Positions 56,212 through 64,000 of a stretch of 64,000 nucleotides of DNA are shown here, piece by piece. This DNA comes from Saprospiraceae bacterium (lineage in GTDB: Bacteria > Bacteroidota > Bacteroidia > Chitinophagales > Saprospiraceae). The notes below the pieces were generated by a model. The model saw nothing but the letters and a program-made list of their open reading frames with translations. It did not search any database and was not told the DNA's origin. A program made the translations under genes and the position numbers. The stretch covers positions 62,001-126,000 of the forward strand of contig JADKGD010000015.1 in NCBI GenBank assembly GCA_016717145.1, given 5' to 3'. Within the stretch, counting starts at the first letter, position 1. Each line of letters begins with the position of its first letter.

Positions 56212-59200
56212 ATGATGGAAACAAATTTTACGCAAACGCGCTTATTAACCAGACTCCTAACAGTCTTATTATTAAGTACTTTTGGCACCTACAGTTCTTA
56301 TGCACAGTCTTGTGCTTGCAAGGAATCTATACAGGTGTCACTCGATGAAGATGGCATAGCGACAGTGACCGCTTCTATGTTATTGGCAGACAACGCTACT
56401 TGCCCGGGAGCAAAAACGGTAACAGTAATGTTAACGCCGACTGGCAACCCTATTATGGGCAGTCCCAACGTCAACTGTTCTCATATCGGTAAAACCCTAT
56501 ATGGGAAGGTCACCAGTGGTAACAATTCATGCTGGTCAAAAATTAATGTGGAAGACAAAATAAAGCCACTTATTAATTGCCCTACTAGAATTATGCAACT
56601 GACATGCACACAAATGGCAAGTTTTGTACCGGATTATGAAGATAATTGTCCAGGTGTAACCATTGCCACCATTGGTCAGGACATTATTACGAACAACAGC
56701 TGCAGTAATCCTGCCCTTGCGCCAAATGTTTTAAAAAGAATAGTAAGAACATATCAGGCTACTGATGCACATGGCAATAAATCATTACCGTGTACCATAA
56801 CTTTTGATGTAACAACCATTTCGAGCCTTAATGACATTGTCATGCCTGATCCATATTTAGTTGCCAATGATACGGAACTTGAATGTGACGGTGACTGGGC
56901 CAAATTAGCCGATGGCAATCCAAATCCTGTAAATGACTCTACTGGTGTAGATGTATTATATGGTACTGGTGTCCCAACATTGGGTTTCTTGGACTTATAT
57001 CCTGATCCTAATCTGTATTGTAACCTGGTTATTAATTTTTCAGATACAAAACTTCCAAAAATCGGATGTGTCACAAAAATAATGAGAACCTGGACAGTGA
57101 TCGAGTGGTCTTGCCAAAACAGAACCAGGCTACCATATGTACAAATCATTGAAATTCAAGACACTAAAGGCCCTGTTATTACTGGACTTAATGATATATT
57201 AGCTTCTACAAGCAATCATACATGTGAAGGTAATATAACTTTTGCAGCTGCAACTGTAACCGATAATTGTGCCAAACAATCTTCTATCACTGTAGATATC
57301 ACCATATATCCAAATGGAGGTAATATACCAGGTGTATTTATTAAGAGCGGTGCTCCAAAAGTAGCTAATTTGCCTGTTGGAAATCATATTGCCATATATA
57401 CTGCATATGATGATTGTTACAATAGTACAACTGCTACTATAAACGTGATAGTAGAAGATAATACACCTCCGGTTACCATTTGCGACGAATTTGCTACTGT
57501 AGGCCTGACTTCAGACGGTACAGCATGGGTTCCTGCAACAATATTTGATGATGGAAGTTACGATGAGTGTTCATTAAGTAAAATGTTGGTAAGAAGGATG
57601 AACAATACTTCTTGCGGCGATTGTGAAACACCAACATTCCCCGGCTTCAAATTATTGGGTATAAGAAATGGTCATTATTACTACACGTCGGATCATCCGG
57701 CTGAAGGAAAAATAGGATTCAAAAATGCAAAAGCCATGGGTGGCTATGGCGTTTCGCTTGAGACACCTGCTGAAGCTAGTTGGGTAATTGCACAATTGAC
57801 ACAAAAAAATCTTACTGACTGTTTCACTATTGGTCTTAATTTAAATAATTTTACAACTTTTCCTAATTTCAAATGGGAAAGCGGAGCTATATTTAATTTT
57901 GACGAATTCTTTGGTACAAGTTTATTAATAGATGACAATTTAGCATATGTTTGTGTAAATGGAAATGCTGGACCAGAATTAGATTTTGTTCCTAATTTTG
58001 TACCAAATAAATATATTATTGAAATAACAGACCCATGTGGCTGGAGCTCTTATGCCAAATTCTGTTGTTCCGATATTGGTGCCAATCAGATGGTAGCTTT
58101 TAGAACCATAGACCACTCAGGCAACTATAATGATTGTATGGTGAGTGCTGTAATTCAGGACAAAATCGGCCCGACCCTCACTTGCCCAGCAGATCGTACC
58201 GTAAATTGTGATTTTGCTTATGATCCTAATAACCTTAGGAAAGATTTTGGATGGCCGGTAGCTACTGACAATTGCGAAAACCCTGTCATCACCAGAATAG
58301 ATTCTGTAAATACAATAAACAGTTGTAGAATCGGTACTATAGTCAGAAGGTTTATGGTAACAGATAGAGGTGGTCGCACAGCAAGCTGCTCCCAAACCAT
58401 TACTTTCAGACCTTCAGATTCACAGTTATATAATGGTCCAACTTCAGTACAATGGCCAAGAGATACGATGATCGTAGGTTGTGGCAATCCTAGTGCTCCA
58501 GGTTTTCTGCCTGCAGTTTTGGGTAAACCTATCCTGACTGACGGAGCATGTTCGCTTGTTGGTGCACAGTCTGAAGATCAATCGTTTTCATTTAACAATC
58601 CTGCAAGTCCTGCTTGTTTCAAAATTTTGAGATACTGGACAGTAATTGATTGGTGTCAGCCACTTGATGGCGGAGGATACAGAACATGGCTACACACTCA
58701 GGAAATTAAAGTTATAGACAATATTGCACCTGTATTCGCTCCATTGGCTCCTTCCGTTTCAGTGGATACTGAAGATCCTCTTTGTGCCAATGGTACTATA
58801 ACTTTGGCTGCCAGTGCAACTGACGTTTGCACAACCGTGCTGAAATATAGTTACAAAATCGATTTAGGCAATGATGGAACATTTTTACCAACTGTAACAG
58901 GTAACGGAAATAGCATCAACATAACGAGCTCTTTCCCGGTCGGAAAACACAAGATTGTATATTCATTTGAAGATAAATGTGGTAATGTTACTTCCAAGGA
59001 ACAGCTGTTTAGTATTGTCAATAAAAAAGCACCAAGCGCTTATGTGAAAAACGGATTGGCCATCAATCTAATGGATCTTGGCGGAGGTGTTGGTATGGCT
59101 GAAATATGGGCCACAGATTTTGATAATGGAAGCAGTCATCCATGTGGTTATAAAATTTTATTGTCTTTCACACCTGTCACTGTTGATGCTTTAGGAAATC

Positions 59201-60588
59201 TTGTCGGAACACCTAATCTTGTATTTGATTGTACTGATATAGGAAAAAATAATGTGACGATTTATATCGCTGTTTTGACACCTGCAGGTGATGTTGTTCA
59301 ATCTTCAGTAGCCACATTTATTGATGTCCAGGACAATAATCTTGCGTGTGATGGACGTAAGCTGAATGTAAACGGGAAACTGACAACTGAAGCAAATGCG
59401 GAAGTACAGGATGTTTATGTAAGCCTTGCCGGAACAGAATTGAATACCATGTCTGGTTTAGATGGTACATTCCAATTCGGATTGAACGATGCCGGCGGAA
59501 ACTTCATAGTGACACCTGATAAAAACGATGATCACCTTAATGGTGTATCAACGCTTGACCTCGTCATGATTCAAAGACACATTCTTTCTATTGACAAATT
59601 GAATACACCATACAAATTGATAGCTGCTGACATCACAAAAGATGGCAAAATCACAGCAGCAGATCTTGTAGAATTAAGGAAGCTTGTCCTTGGTACCACA
59701 ACTTCATTTATTAACAACAGATCTTGGAGATTTGTGGATAAAGCGTTCACATTCCAGGATCCAACATTCGCACAAGGAGAGGCCTTCCCAGAAGTCTATA
59801 GAATTGATAATTTAGTGTCAGATATGATAACCGACTTCGTAGCTGTAAAAATAGGTGATGTCAATGGTAATGCAAAGACTGCAAGATTTAATAATGGCGT
59901 TGAAAACAGGACTAGTGAATCATTGGTTCTTACGACAGATGATAAATCTTTTACACAAGGTCAAAAAGTGATCATTCCAGTAAATATTGTTCGTGCAAGC
60001 GATATCAACGGCATGCAATTTACAATAAATTTTGATGCATCAGTTCTTTCTTTAGATGGTATACATGCAGCTGAAATGAATGTAAATGACAGTAACTTTG
60101 GTTTTGCAAATGTAAAAAATGGTACTATCACGCTAAGTTGGAATGATGTTACAGCTCAAACATTCAAAAATGGCGCCACACTATTCAATCTGACTTTTAC
60201 GGCTATTGCTGATGGTAGTACAAACACCATGATGTCAATCGGCTCGGACATTACAAATGCAGAAGCATATGATGCTAATTCAAATGTAGTGAATGTTGCC
60301 TGGGAAGTTTCAGATAGAAGTGTTGCTTCTGGTTTTGTACTTTACCAGAATACACCAAACCCGTTCAAAGAAAATACAATGATAGGATTTGAATTGCCAT
60401 CGGCTATGAACGCAAGTGTTACATTGTATGACATCACTGGAAAAATAATCAAAACAACTCCGGTAAGTGGTGTGAAAGGTTATAATGCTGTAGAAGTACA
60501 CAAAGCTGACATTAGTGCCGGTATATTTTACTACTCACTTAGAGCAGGCGAATATACAGCAACTAAAAAGATGGTGGTCATAGATTAA
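56212..60588 (+). CDS. T9SS-exported multi-domain protein: HYR, C-type-lectin-like, dockerin, cohesin
   Basis: About 1458 residues (ATG at 56212; an in-frame TTG lies 9 bases upstream). Signal peptide to about residue 32 (TYSSYAQS). HYR-type modules follow, marked by VEDKIKPLINCP, IQDTKGPVITG, IQDKIGPTLTCP and VIDNIAPVFAP. Inserted at about residues 480-610 is a C-type-lectin-like segment with HYYYTSDHPAEGKIGF, GVSLETPAEASWV and a Cys at its end. Near 1045-1100 is a carboxypeptidase-regulatory-like fold. A dockerin-like pair (STLDLVMIQRHILS, DITKDGKITAADLVELRKLV, about 1110-1165) is followed by VAVKIGDVNGNA, then a cohesin-like domain (about 1240-1368: QKVIIPVNIV, INGMQFTINFDASVL) and the T9SS sorting domain (about 1375-1458: NTPNPFKENTMIGFELP, ending YTATKKMVVID). 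Probably a surface adhesin or scaffold. Confidence 0.85.
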   Translation: MMETNFTQTRLLTRLLTVLLLSTFGTYSSYAQSCACKESIQVSLDEDGIATVTASMLLADNATCPGAKTVTVMLTPTGNPIMGSPNVNCSHIGKTLYGKVTSGNNSCWSKINVEDKIKPLINCPTRIMQLTCTQMASFVPDYEDNCPGVTIATIGQDIITNNSCSNPALAPNVLKRIVRTYQATDAHGNKSLPCTITFDVTTISSLNDIVMPDPYLVANDTELECDGDWAKLADGNPNPVNDSTGVDVLYGTGVPTLGFLDLYPDPNLYCNLVINFSDTKLPKIGCVTKIMRTWTVIEWSCQNRTRLPYVQIIEIQDTKGPVITGLNDILASTSNHTCEGNITFAAATVTDNCAKQSSITVDITIYPNGGNIPGVFIKSGAPKVANLPVGNHIAIYTAYDDCYNSTTATINVIVEDNTPPVTICDEFATVGLTSDGTAWVPATIFDDGSYDECSLSKMLVRRMNNTSCGDCETPTFPGFKLLGIRNGHYYYTSDHPAEGKIGFKNAKAMGGYGVSLETPAEASWVIAQLTQKNLTDCFTIGLNLNNFTTFPNFKWESGAIFNFDEFFGTSLLIDDNLAYVCVNGNAGPELDFVPNFVPNKYIIEITDPCGWSSYAKFCCSDIGANQMVAFRTIDHSGNYNDCMVSAVIQDKIGPTLTCPADRTVNCDFAYDPNNLRKDFGWPVATDNCENPVITRIDSVNTINSCRIGTIVRRFMVTDRGGRTASCSQTITFRPSDSQLYNGPTSVQWPRDTMIVGCGNPSAPGFLPAVLGKPILTDGACSLVGAQSEDQSFSFNNPASPACFKILRYWTVIDWCQPLDGGGYRTWLHTQEIKVIDNIAPVFAPLAPSVSVDTEDPLCANGTITLAASATDVCTTVLKYSYKIDLGNDGTFLPTVTGNGNSINITSSFPVGKHKIVYSFEDKCGNVTSKEQLFSIVNKKAPSAYVKNGLAINLMDLGGGVGMAEIWATDFDNGSSHPCGYKILLSFTPVTVDALGNLVGTPNLVFDCTDIGKNNVTIYIAVLTPAGDVVQSSVATFIDVQDNNLACDGRKLNVNGKLTTEANAEVQDVYVSLAGTELNTMSGLDGTFQFGLNDAGGNFIVTPDKNDDHLNGVSTLDLVMIQRHILSIDKLNTPYKLIAADITKDGKITAADLVELRKLVLGTTTSFINNRSWRFVDKAFTFQDPTFAQGEAFPEVYRIDNLVSDMITDFVAVKIGDVNGNAKTARFNNGVENRTSESLVLTTDDKSFTQGQKVIIPVNIVRASDINGMQFTINFDASVLSLDGIHAAEMNVNDSNFGFANVKNGTITLSWNDVTAQTFKNGATLFNLTFTAIADGSTNTMMSIGSDITNAEAYDANSNVVNVAWEVSDRSVASGFVLYQNTPNPFKENTMIGFELPSAMNASVTLYDITGKIIKTTPVSGVKGYNAVEVHKADISAGIFYYSLRAGEYTATKKMVVID

Positions 60589-60624
60589 TATGTCATAAAG
60601 AATTTACCAATATTGGTATCGGAA

Positions 60625-60659
60625 CCCTCTTCAAATGTTTTTGAAGAGGGTTTTTTTTT
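60625..60659 (+). terminator. Rho-independent terminator after the T9SS protein gene
   Basis: CCCTCTTCAAA and TTTGAAGAGGG form an 11-bp stem with a 4-base loop, followed by nine Ts (60651-60659). It is a textbook intrinsic terminator, 37 bases after the stop codon. Confidence 0.95.
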
Positions 60660-60710
60660 GAATGAATTAATTCAACTTTCTAAAATTAAATTTCTACCAT
60701 AATTATTACT

Positions 60711-60718
60711 TACTTTTG
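60711..60718 (+). promoter_or_regulatory. ruvX -7 element (possibly leaderless mRNA)
   Basis: TACTTTTG fits TAnnTTTG exactly and ends only 7 bases before the ruvX ATG at 60726. With the usual start about 7 bases downstream of the element, the mRNA would begin at or almost at the start codon. The -33 element is weak. Confidence 0.45.
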
Positions 60719-60725
60719 TTGCCTG

Positions 60726-61136
60726 ATGGCAAGAATATTAAGTATTGATTACGGCTTAAAAAGATGCGGCATTGCGACCACGGACCCTCTGCAATTGATA
60801 GTGACGGGGCTTACAACTGTAGAAACGTCCAATTTATTTTCTTTTTTGGAAAACTATTTTAAAGATGAAAATGTTGAAAAAATGGTTGTAGGTTTACCTG
60901 TTCATAAAGATGGGAATTTTACTTATCTGAAGCATAATATTGATATCTTTACCACTTTGTTTTCAAAAAAATGGCCCTCGGTAATCATTGATTATGCTGA
61001 TGAACAGTTTTCATCCCAACACGCTAAACAAATAATCAAGGACGGTGGAGCAAAAAAGAAAACAAGACAAGATAAATCACTTGTGGACAAAATAAGTGCG
61101 GTGATCATCCTTCAAAGATACCTAAAACACATATAA
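60726..61136 (+). CDS. ruvX: Putative pre-16S rRNA nuclease / Holliday junction resolvase RuvX (YqgF)
   Basis: A 136-residue RNase H-fold nuclease. YqgF matures the 5' end of 16S rRNA and has also been described as a resolvase. Motifs: ILSIDYGLKRCGIATTDPL (first Asp), VVGLPVHKDG, DEQFSSQHAKQ (catalytic acid) and the final VDKISAVIILQRYL with Asp. Length is typical. The following def gene starts 5 bases after its stop codon, so they share an operon, as in other Bacteroidota. Confidence 0.93.
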   Translation: MARILSIDYGLKRCGIATTDPLQLIVTGLTTVETSNLFSFLENYFKDENVEKMVVGLPVHKDGNFTYLKHNIDIFTTLFSKKWPSVIIDYADEQFSSQHAKQIIKDGGAKKKTRQDKSLVDKISAVIILQRYLKHI

Positions 61137-61141
61137 ACTGT

Positions 61142-61699
61142 ATGATATTACCAATATTTGCTTATGGTCAACCCATATTAAAAAAGAAAGCAAAAGATAT
61201 AGATGCTGAATTTCCTGAATTAAATATACTTATTAACAATATGTGGGAAACCATGTATCTAGCTCATGGTGTAGGCCTTGCAGCACCTCAGATAGGATTA
61301 TCCATAAGATTATTTATTATTGATACGATTCAAGTCCTGGATGAAGAAAAAAAATCTGAGGGCATAAAAAAAGTATTTATTAATGCACTAATTGTAGAAG
61401 AGACAGGAGACTTCTGGCCATATGAAGAAGGTTGCCTTAGTATTCCCAATCTTACAGGCGATGTGGACAGGCCCCAAAAAGTAAGGATACAGTACTTTGA
61501 CGAAAATTTTATCAAACATGATGAGATTTATGAAGGTATTAATGCTCGTGTCATACAGCATGAATACGATCATATTGAAGGCATCCTTTTTGTCGAAAAA
61601 CTCAAACCACTTAAACGCAAACTTATCCAACGAAAACTCGCAGACATAAAAGCGGGAAACATAACATCAGAATATAAAATGAAGTTTGTGCGGGTGTAG
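61142..61699 (+). CDS. def: Peptide deformylase
   Basis: Def removes the formyl group from nascent proteins using Fe(II)/Zn. The 185-residue chain has all three motifs: GVGLAAPQIGL (about residues 42-52), EEGCLSIP (metal Cys, about 98-105) and the HEYDH metal site in VIQHEYDHIEGILF (about 139-152). Cytoplasmic and complete. Coupled to ruvX upstream. It converges with the aminotransferase gene with 5 bases between. Confidence 0.96.
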   Translation: MILPIFAYGQPILKKKAKDIDAEFPELNILINNMWETMYLAHGVGLAAPQIGLSIRLFIIDTIQVLDEEKKSEGIKKVFINALIVEETGDFWPYEEGCLSIPNLTGDVDRPQKVRIQYFDENFIKHDEIYEGINARVIQHEYDHIEGILFVEKLKPLKRKLIQRKLADIKAGNITSEYKMKFVRV

Positions 61700-61704
61700 T
61701 TGAT

Positions 61705-62832
61705 TTATCTTATTGTATAATGTTTTTTTATGATGTCCGCCACAAAGCTAAGCTGATCATCAGAAAGGCCTGGATATAAAGGTAAACTTAAACAGGAATT
61801 GGCTATTTTTTCTGAGTTTGGAAAACTACCTCTTTTAAAATTCAGTGGCATATAAACATTTTGAAGATGTGGCGGAACCGGATAGTGCATCAAAGTGCCA
61901 ATCCCATTGTCTTTTAATCTCGACATTAAAGCATTTCTATCCTCTGCAACAATACATAAAATATGAAACACACACTTATGATTCGTCATTACCCTTTGAA
62001 ATTTTATTGCTTCAACTTTTTCCAGAAGTAATGTGTACTTTGAAGCCATTACAACCCTTTCACTATTCCATTCATCCAATTTTTTGATTTTTATGGATAA
62101 AAAAGCAGCTTGCAATTCATCCAGTCTGCTGTTATACCCTATTATATCATTATAGTATTTTATATCAGATCCATAGTTTCTTAATTTCCGAAGACTGGTA
62201 TTGTAAGTTTTTTGCTGGGTCAAAACTATTCCTGCATCACCCAATGCTCCAAGGTTTTTACCAGGATAGAGGCTGGTTGCTCCAAAATGACCAAAAGTCC
62301 CGGTTTTTTTTCCACCAATATCCGCACCTTGAGCCTGAGCATTATCTTCGATAACTATTAAGTTAAATGCATTGGCAATAGCCATTATGGAAACCATATC
62401 ACATGGATTTCCATAGAGATGTACGGGTATGATGGCTTTTGTATTTTTCGTAATGGCTTGTTCTATTTTTTTAGCATCGATATTGAATGTTTCTGTATCT
62501 GGCTCCACAGGGACAATTTTTGCACCTGCATGAGTTACAGCAAGCCACGTAGCAATGTATGTGTGAGCAGGAACAATCACTTCATCCCCGGGCCCAATGC
62601 CTGCTGCCTTCAGGGACAACAATATAGCATCCATACCATTAGCTACACCAATACTATATTTACTACCAAAATAATCACAACAAGCATGTTCAAACATAGC
62701 CACTCTTTCTCCAAGGATGTAATTTGATTCATTCAGAACGTCACCCAACGCTTCCATATATTCCATTTTCAGCCGGTCATTTTGTAATGAAAGGTCTAAA
62801 AAAGGAATCTGCATTTCAAGTTTATTTCTCAT
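61705..62832 (-). CDS. DegT/DnrJ/EryC1/StrS sugar aminotransferase
   Basis: A 375-residue PLP-dependent sugar aminotransferase. The start IPFLDLSLQNDRLKMEYMEAL, VANGMDAILLSLKAAGIGPG, VIVPAHTYIATWLAVTHAGA and VIEDNAQAQGADIGGK are family hallmarks, and the PLP lysine lies in LYPGKNLGALGDAG (about residue 191). It most resembles the 3-amino group (FdtB/QdtB-like) that makes dTDP-3-amino-3,6-dideoxyhexoses, but the exact ketosugar is uncertain. Its start overlaps the GT2 stop by 11 bases. This is the second sugar aminotransferase of the window, distinct from WecE. Confidence 0.86.
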   Translation of the reverse strand: MRNKLEMQIPFLDLSLQNDRLKMEYMEALGDVLNESNYILGERVAMFEHACCDYFGSKYSIGVANGMDAILLSLKAAGIGPGDEVIVPAHTYIATWLAVTHAGAKIVPVEPDTETFNIDAKKIEQAITKNTKAIIPVHLYGNPCDMVSIMAIANAFNLIVIEDNAQAQGADIGGKKTGTFGHFGATSLYPGKNLGALGDAGIVLTQQKTYNTSLRKLRNYGSDIKYYNDIIGYNSRLDELQAAFLSIKIKKLDEWNSERVVMASKYTLLLEKVEAIKFQRVMTNHKCVFHILCIVAEDRNALMSRLKDNGIGTLMHYPVPPHLQNVYMPLNFKRGSFPNSEKIANSCLSLPLYPGLSDDQLSFVADIIKKHYTIR

Positions 62833-63772
62833 TGTCTTTTCGTATAATAAACGTTGGTCTGCCTTTTATTTCTTCAAAAATCCTCCATATATATTCTGCA
62901 ATAATACCAAGACAGAAAAGTACAAGCCCATTAAATCCAATAATTAATAAAACGATAGTCGTCCAACCTGATACAGGAAATCCCAAAATAGTGCTATGTA
63001 AAAATAGTTTTGAAAAAATAAATAAACAAAACAATAAAATAGAAATGGTAAACATGGTCAATCCCAACCAACTTATGAATTTAAGTGGTGACGAAGAAGC
63101 ACTAAAAAAAGAATTTAAGGCAAGATTCCACTTTTTTCTAAAAGTCCACCTCGATTTACTTTTTACGGTCGGGCGGTCAAAAGGTAAAAATTTTGGTTCA
63201 AATCCTAAATTTAGAATTTCAATAATAGGTGTGGTGTTGATTGGACTGATACGCGTATTCAAAATATCTATAAGTTCCCTGTCTGCTAAAAATCCATCAG
63301 CTCCTCCAGGCGGGAAATTTACGTGACTAAACCTATTCATTAATTTGTAAAAAAACCCTGAAAACCAATCTGAAATGATTCCATCATTGCGGCTATTTCT
63401 GTGGGCTATAACTAATTTATGACCGTTTTGCCATTGTCTGTACATGTCAACGACCAAACTTAATGGTCTTTGAAGGTCATCGGGAAGAAAAATGATACAA
63501 TCGCCTTTTGCAACGCTGAGACCTGCGAATTGAGAATATTGTGCCCCATAATTTCGGCTCAATCTGTATGCCTTGATGTTTTTATCAATTTTCTCCAGAG
63601 ATTTGGCTACTGAATAACTGGCATCTGTTGATCCGTCATCCATAATTAATAATTCATAAGGTATCGTTTCCGTTTTCAATACCTCTTTGATTAAAGAAGA
63701 TACTGTCGCCAGTTTATCTGCACTTTGATAAGATAAAAGTATAATCGATAGCAAGCCACTTTGTTTATCCAT
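62822..63772 (-). CDS. Polyprenyl-phosphate glycosyltransferase (GT2, DPM1/GtrB-like)
   Basis: A 316-residue GT2 enzyme with two C-terminal membrane helices (about residues 232-252 and 262-288). ELLIMDDGSTDASYSVAK, YRLSRNYGAQYSQFAGL and the DxD-type FLPDDLQRP are typical for enzymes that transfer a sugar to undecaprenyl phosphate. GtrA next to it is a known partner that may flip the lipid-linked sugar. Overlaps the GtrA gene by 8 bases and the aminotransferase gene by 11 bases, so these are one operon. Confidence 0.88.
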   Translation of the reverse strand: MDKQSGLLSIILLSYQSADKLATVSSLIKEVLKTETIPYELLIMDDGSTDASYSVAKSLEKIDKNIKAYRLSRNYGAQYSQFAGLSVAKGDCIIFLPDDLQRPLSLVVDMYRQWQNGHKLVIAHRNSRNDGIISDWFSGFFYKLMNRFSHVNFPPGGADGFLADRELIDILNTRISPINTTPIIEILNLGFEPKFLPFDRPTVKSKSRWTFRKKWNLALNSFFSASSSPLKFISWLGLTMFTISILLFCLFIFSKLFLHSTILGFPVSGWTTIVLLIIGFNGLVLFCLGIIAEYIWRIFEEIKGRPTFIIRKDNEK

Positions 63773-64000
63773 CAGTTTTTAAATATTTGTTGCTTAGAAT
63801 AAAATTTAATGAAGCTGTAAACGGAACTACCATAAACGGATAAATCCAGTTTTCAACATCAAATAATCGGGAATAAATGTTTAATAATATTACTCCTGTG
63901 CACATAGATAAAAGATATATTGTAAAATATATTATCGTTTTAGTCCCGGAGACACTACTTTTGAATGTATATCTACTATTCAAAAAATATGACACAAGAA
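63765..64000 (-). CDS. GtrA-family membrane protein (partial, continues off right edge)
   Basis: The C-terminal 78 or so residues of a GtrA-like protein. The visible part has YFLNSRYTFKSS (the conserved FxLNrxxTF after the second helix) and two later hydrophobic helices (about KTIIYFTIYLLSMCTGVILL and WIYPFMVVPFTASLNFILSN), ending NKYLKTDG. The frame is open to base 64000; the GTG at 63993-63995 is internal and not a true start, since GtrA is normally about 120-140 residues with two more helices. GtrA-like proteins probably flip undecaprenyl-phosphate sugars for the GT2 enzyme alongside. Confidence 0.8.
   Translation of the reverse strand, partial: LVSYFLNSRYTFKSSVSGTKTIIYFTIYLLSMCTGVILLNIYSRLFDVENWIYPFMVVPFTASLNFILSNKYLKTDG

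Overview
The window looks like a chromosomal segment of a Bacteroidota bacterium, most likely a member of the Saprospiraceae or a close relative. The reasons are its AT-rich sequence, several exact TAnnTTTG promoter elements of the Bacteroidota type, scarce Shine-Dalgarno sequences, and very large secreted proteins made of SdrD_B-like, PKD, HYR and cohesin/dockerin-like modules with type IX secretion (T9SS) C-terminal sorting domains. The genus-level placement is inference. No CRISPR array, insertion sequence, prophage or plasmid function was recognised.

Layout. 1-6.1 kb: a giant minus-strand SdrD_B-repeat surface protein running off the left edge, then a 600-bp hairpin-rich spacer. 6.7-9.1 kb: a glycosyltransferase and anmK. 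9.35 kb: tRNA-Leu(GAG). 9.6-12.2 kb (+): GH3-family protein, a small conserved protein and recO. 12.2-16.5 kb (-): ybeY, an anti-sigma-type ATPase and a DUF4175-type membrane/coiled-coil protein. 16.9-24.6 kb (+): a beta-helix protein followed by a giant PKD protein with a T9SS tail. 24.8-30.4 kb (-): a glycan operon (Tat-type alkaline phosphatase, GT-C enzyme, polyprenyl-phosphate GT2, WecD-like acetyltransferase, WecE-like aminotransferase). 30.6-36.8 kb (-): PQQ-like propeller protein, HerA-like ATPase, purA, prohibitin-like protein. 37.1-42.4 kb (+): gcvP, pyrG, an SpoU methyltransferase. 42.4-47.5 kb (-): a TetR-controlled PaaE-like reductase, tesB, a membrane protein, a MORN-type lipoprotein and a vanadium-haloperoxidase-like lipoprotein. 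47.8-53.2 kb (+): argS, glnS and two GT2 genes. Then an Lrp regulator (-), an S41 protease (+), a T9SS cohesin/dockerin/lectin protein (+), ruvX-def (+), and at the right edge a second sugar cluster (-): GtrA, GT2 and a DegT aminotransferase.

How the genes fit together. Housekeeping genes (purA, gcvP, pyrG, argS, glnS, def, ruvX, recO, ybeY) alternate with two functional themes: very large secreted or adhesive proteins, and synthesis of surface glycans. One operon encodes a dTDP-Fuc4NAc-type sugar pathway. T9SS cargo in this phylum is often anchored to a surface polysaccharide, so the themes may be linked, but this is inference.

Main caution. Seven genes carry eleven single-base frameshifts plus one in-frame stop, and nearly all the frameshifts fall in A or T homopolymers. 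They hit ordinary genes such as anmK and a prohibitin homologue, so uncorrected sequencing errors are more likely than real gene decay. In every case the protein can be read across the break, and the reconstructed gene is described. No clearly undescribed defence or mobile system was found. The most distinctive items are the two giant T9SS proteins, the cohesin+dockerin+C-type-lectin architecture, the phosphatase-led glycan operon, and the TetR palindrome over a textbook Bacteroidota promoter.
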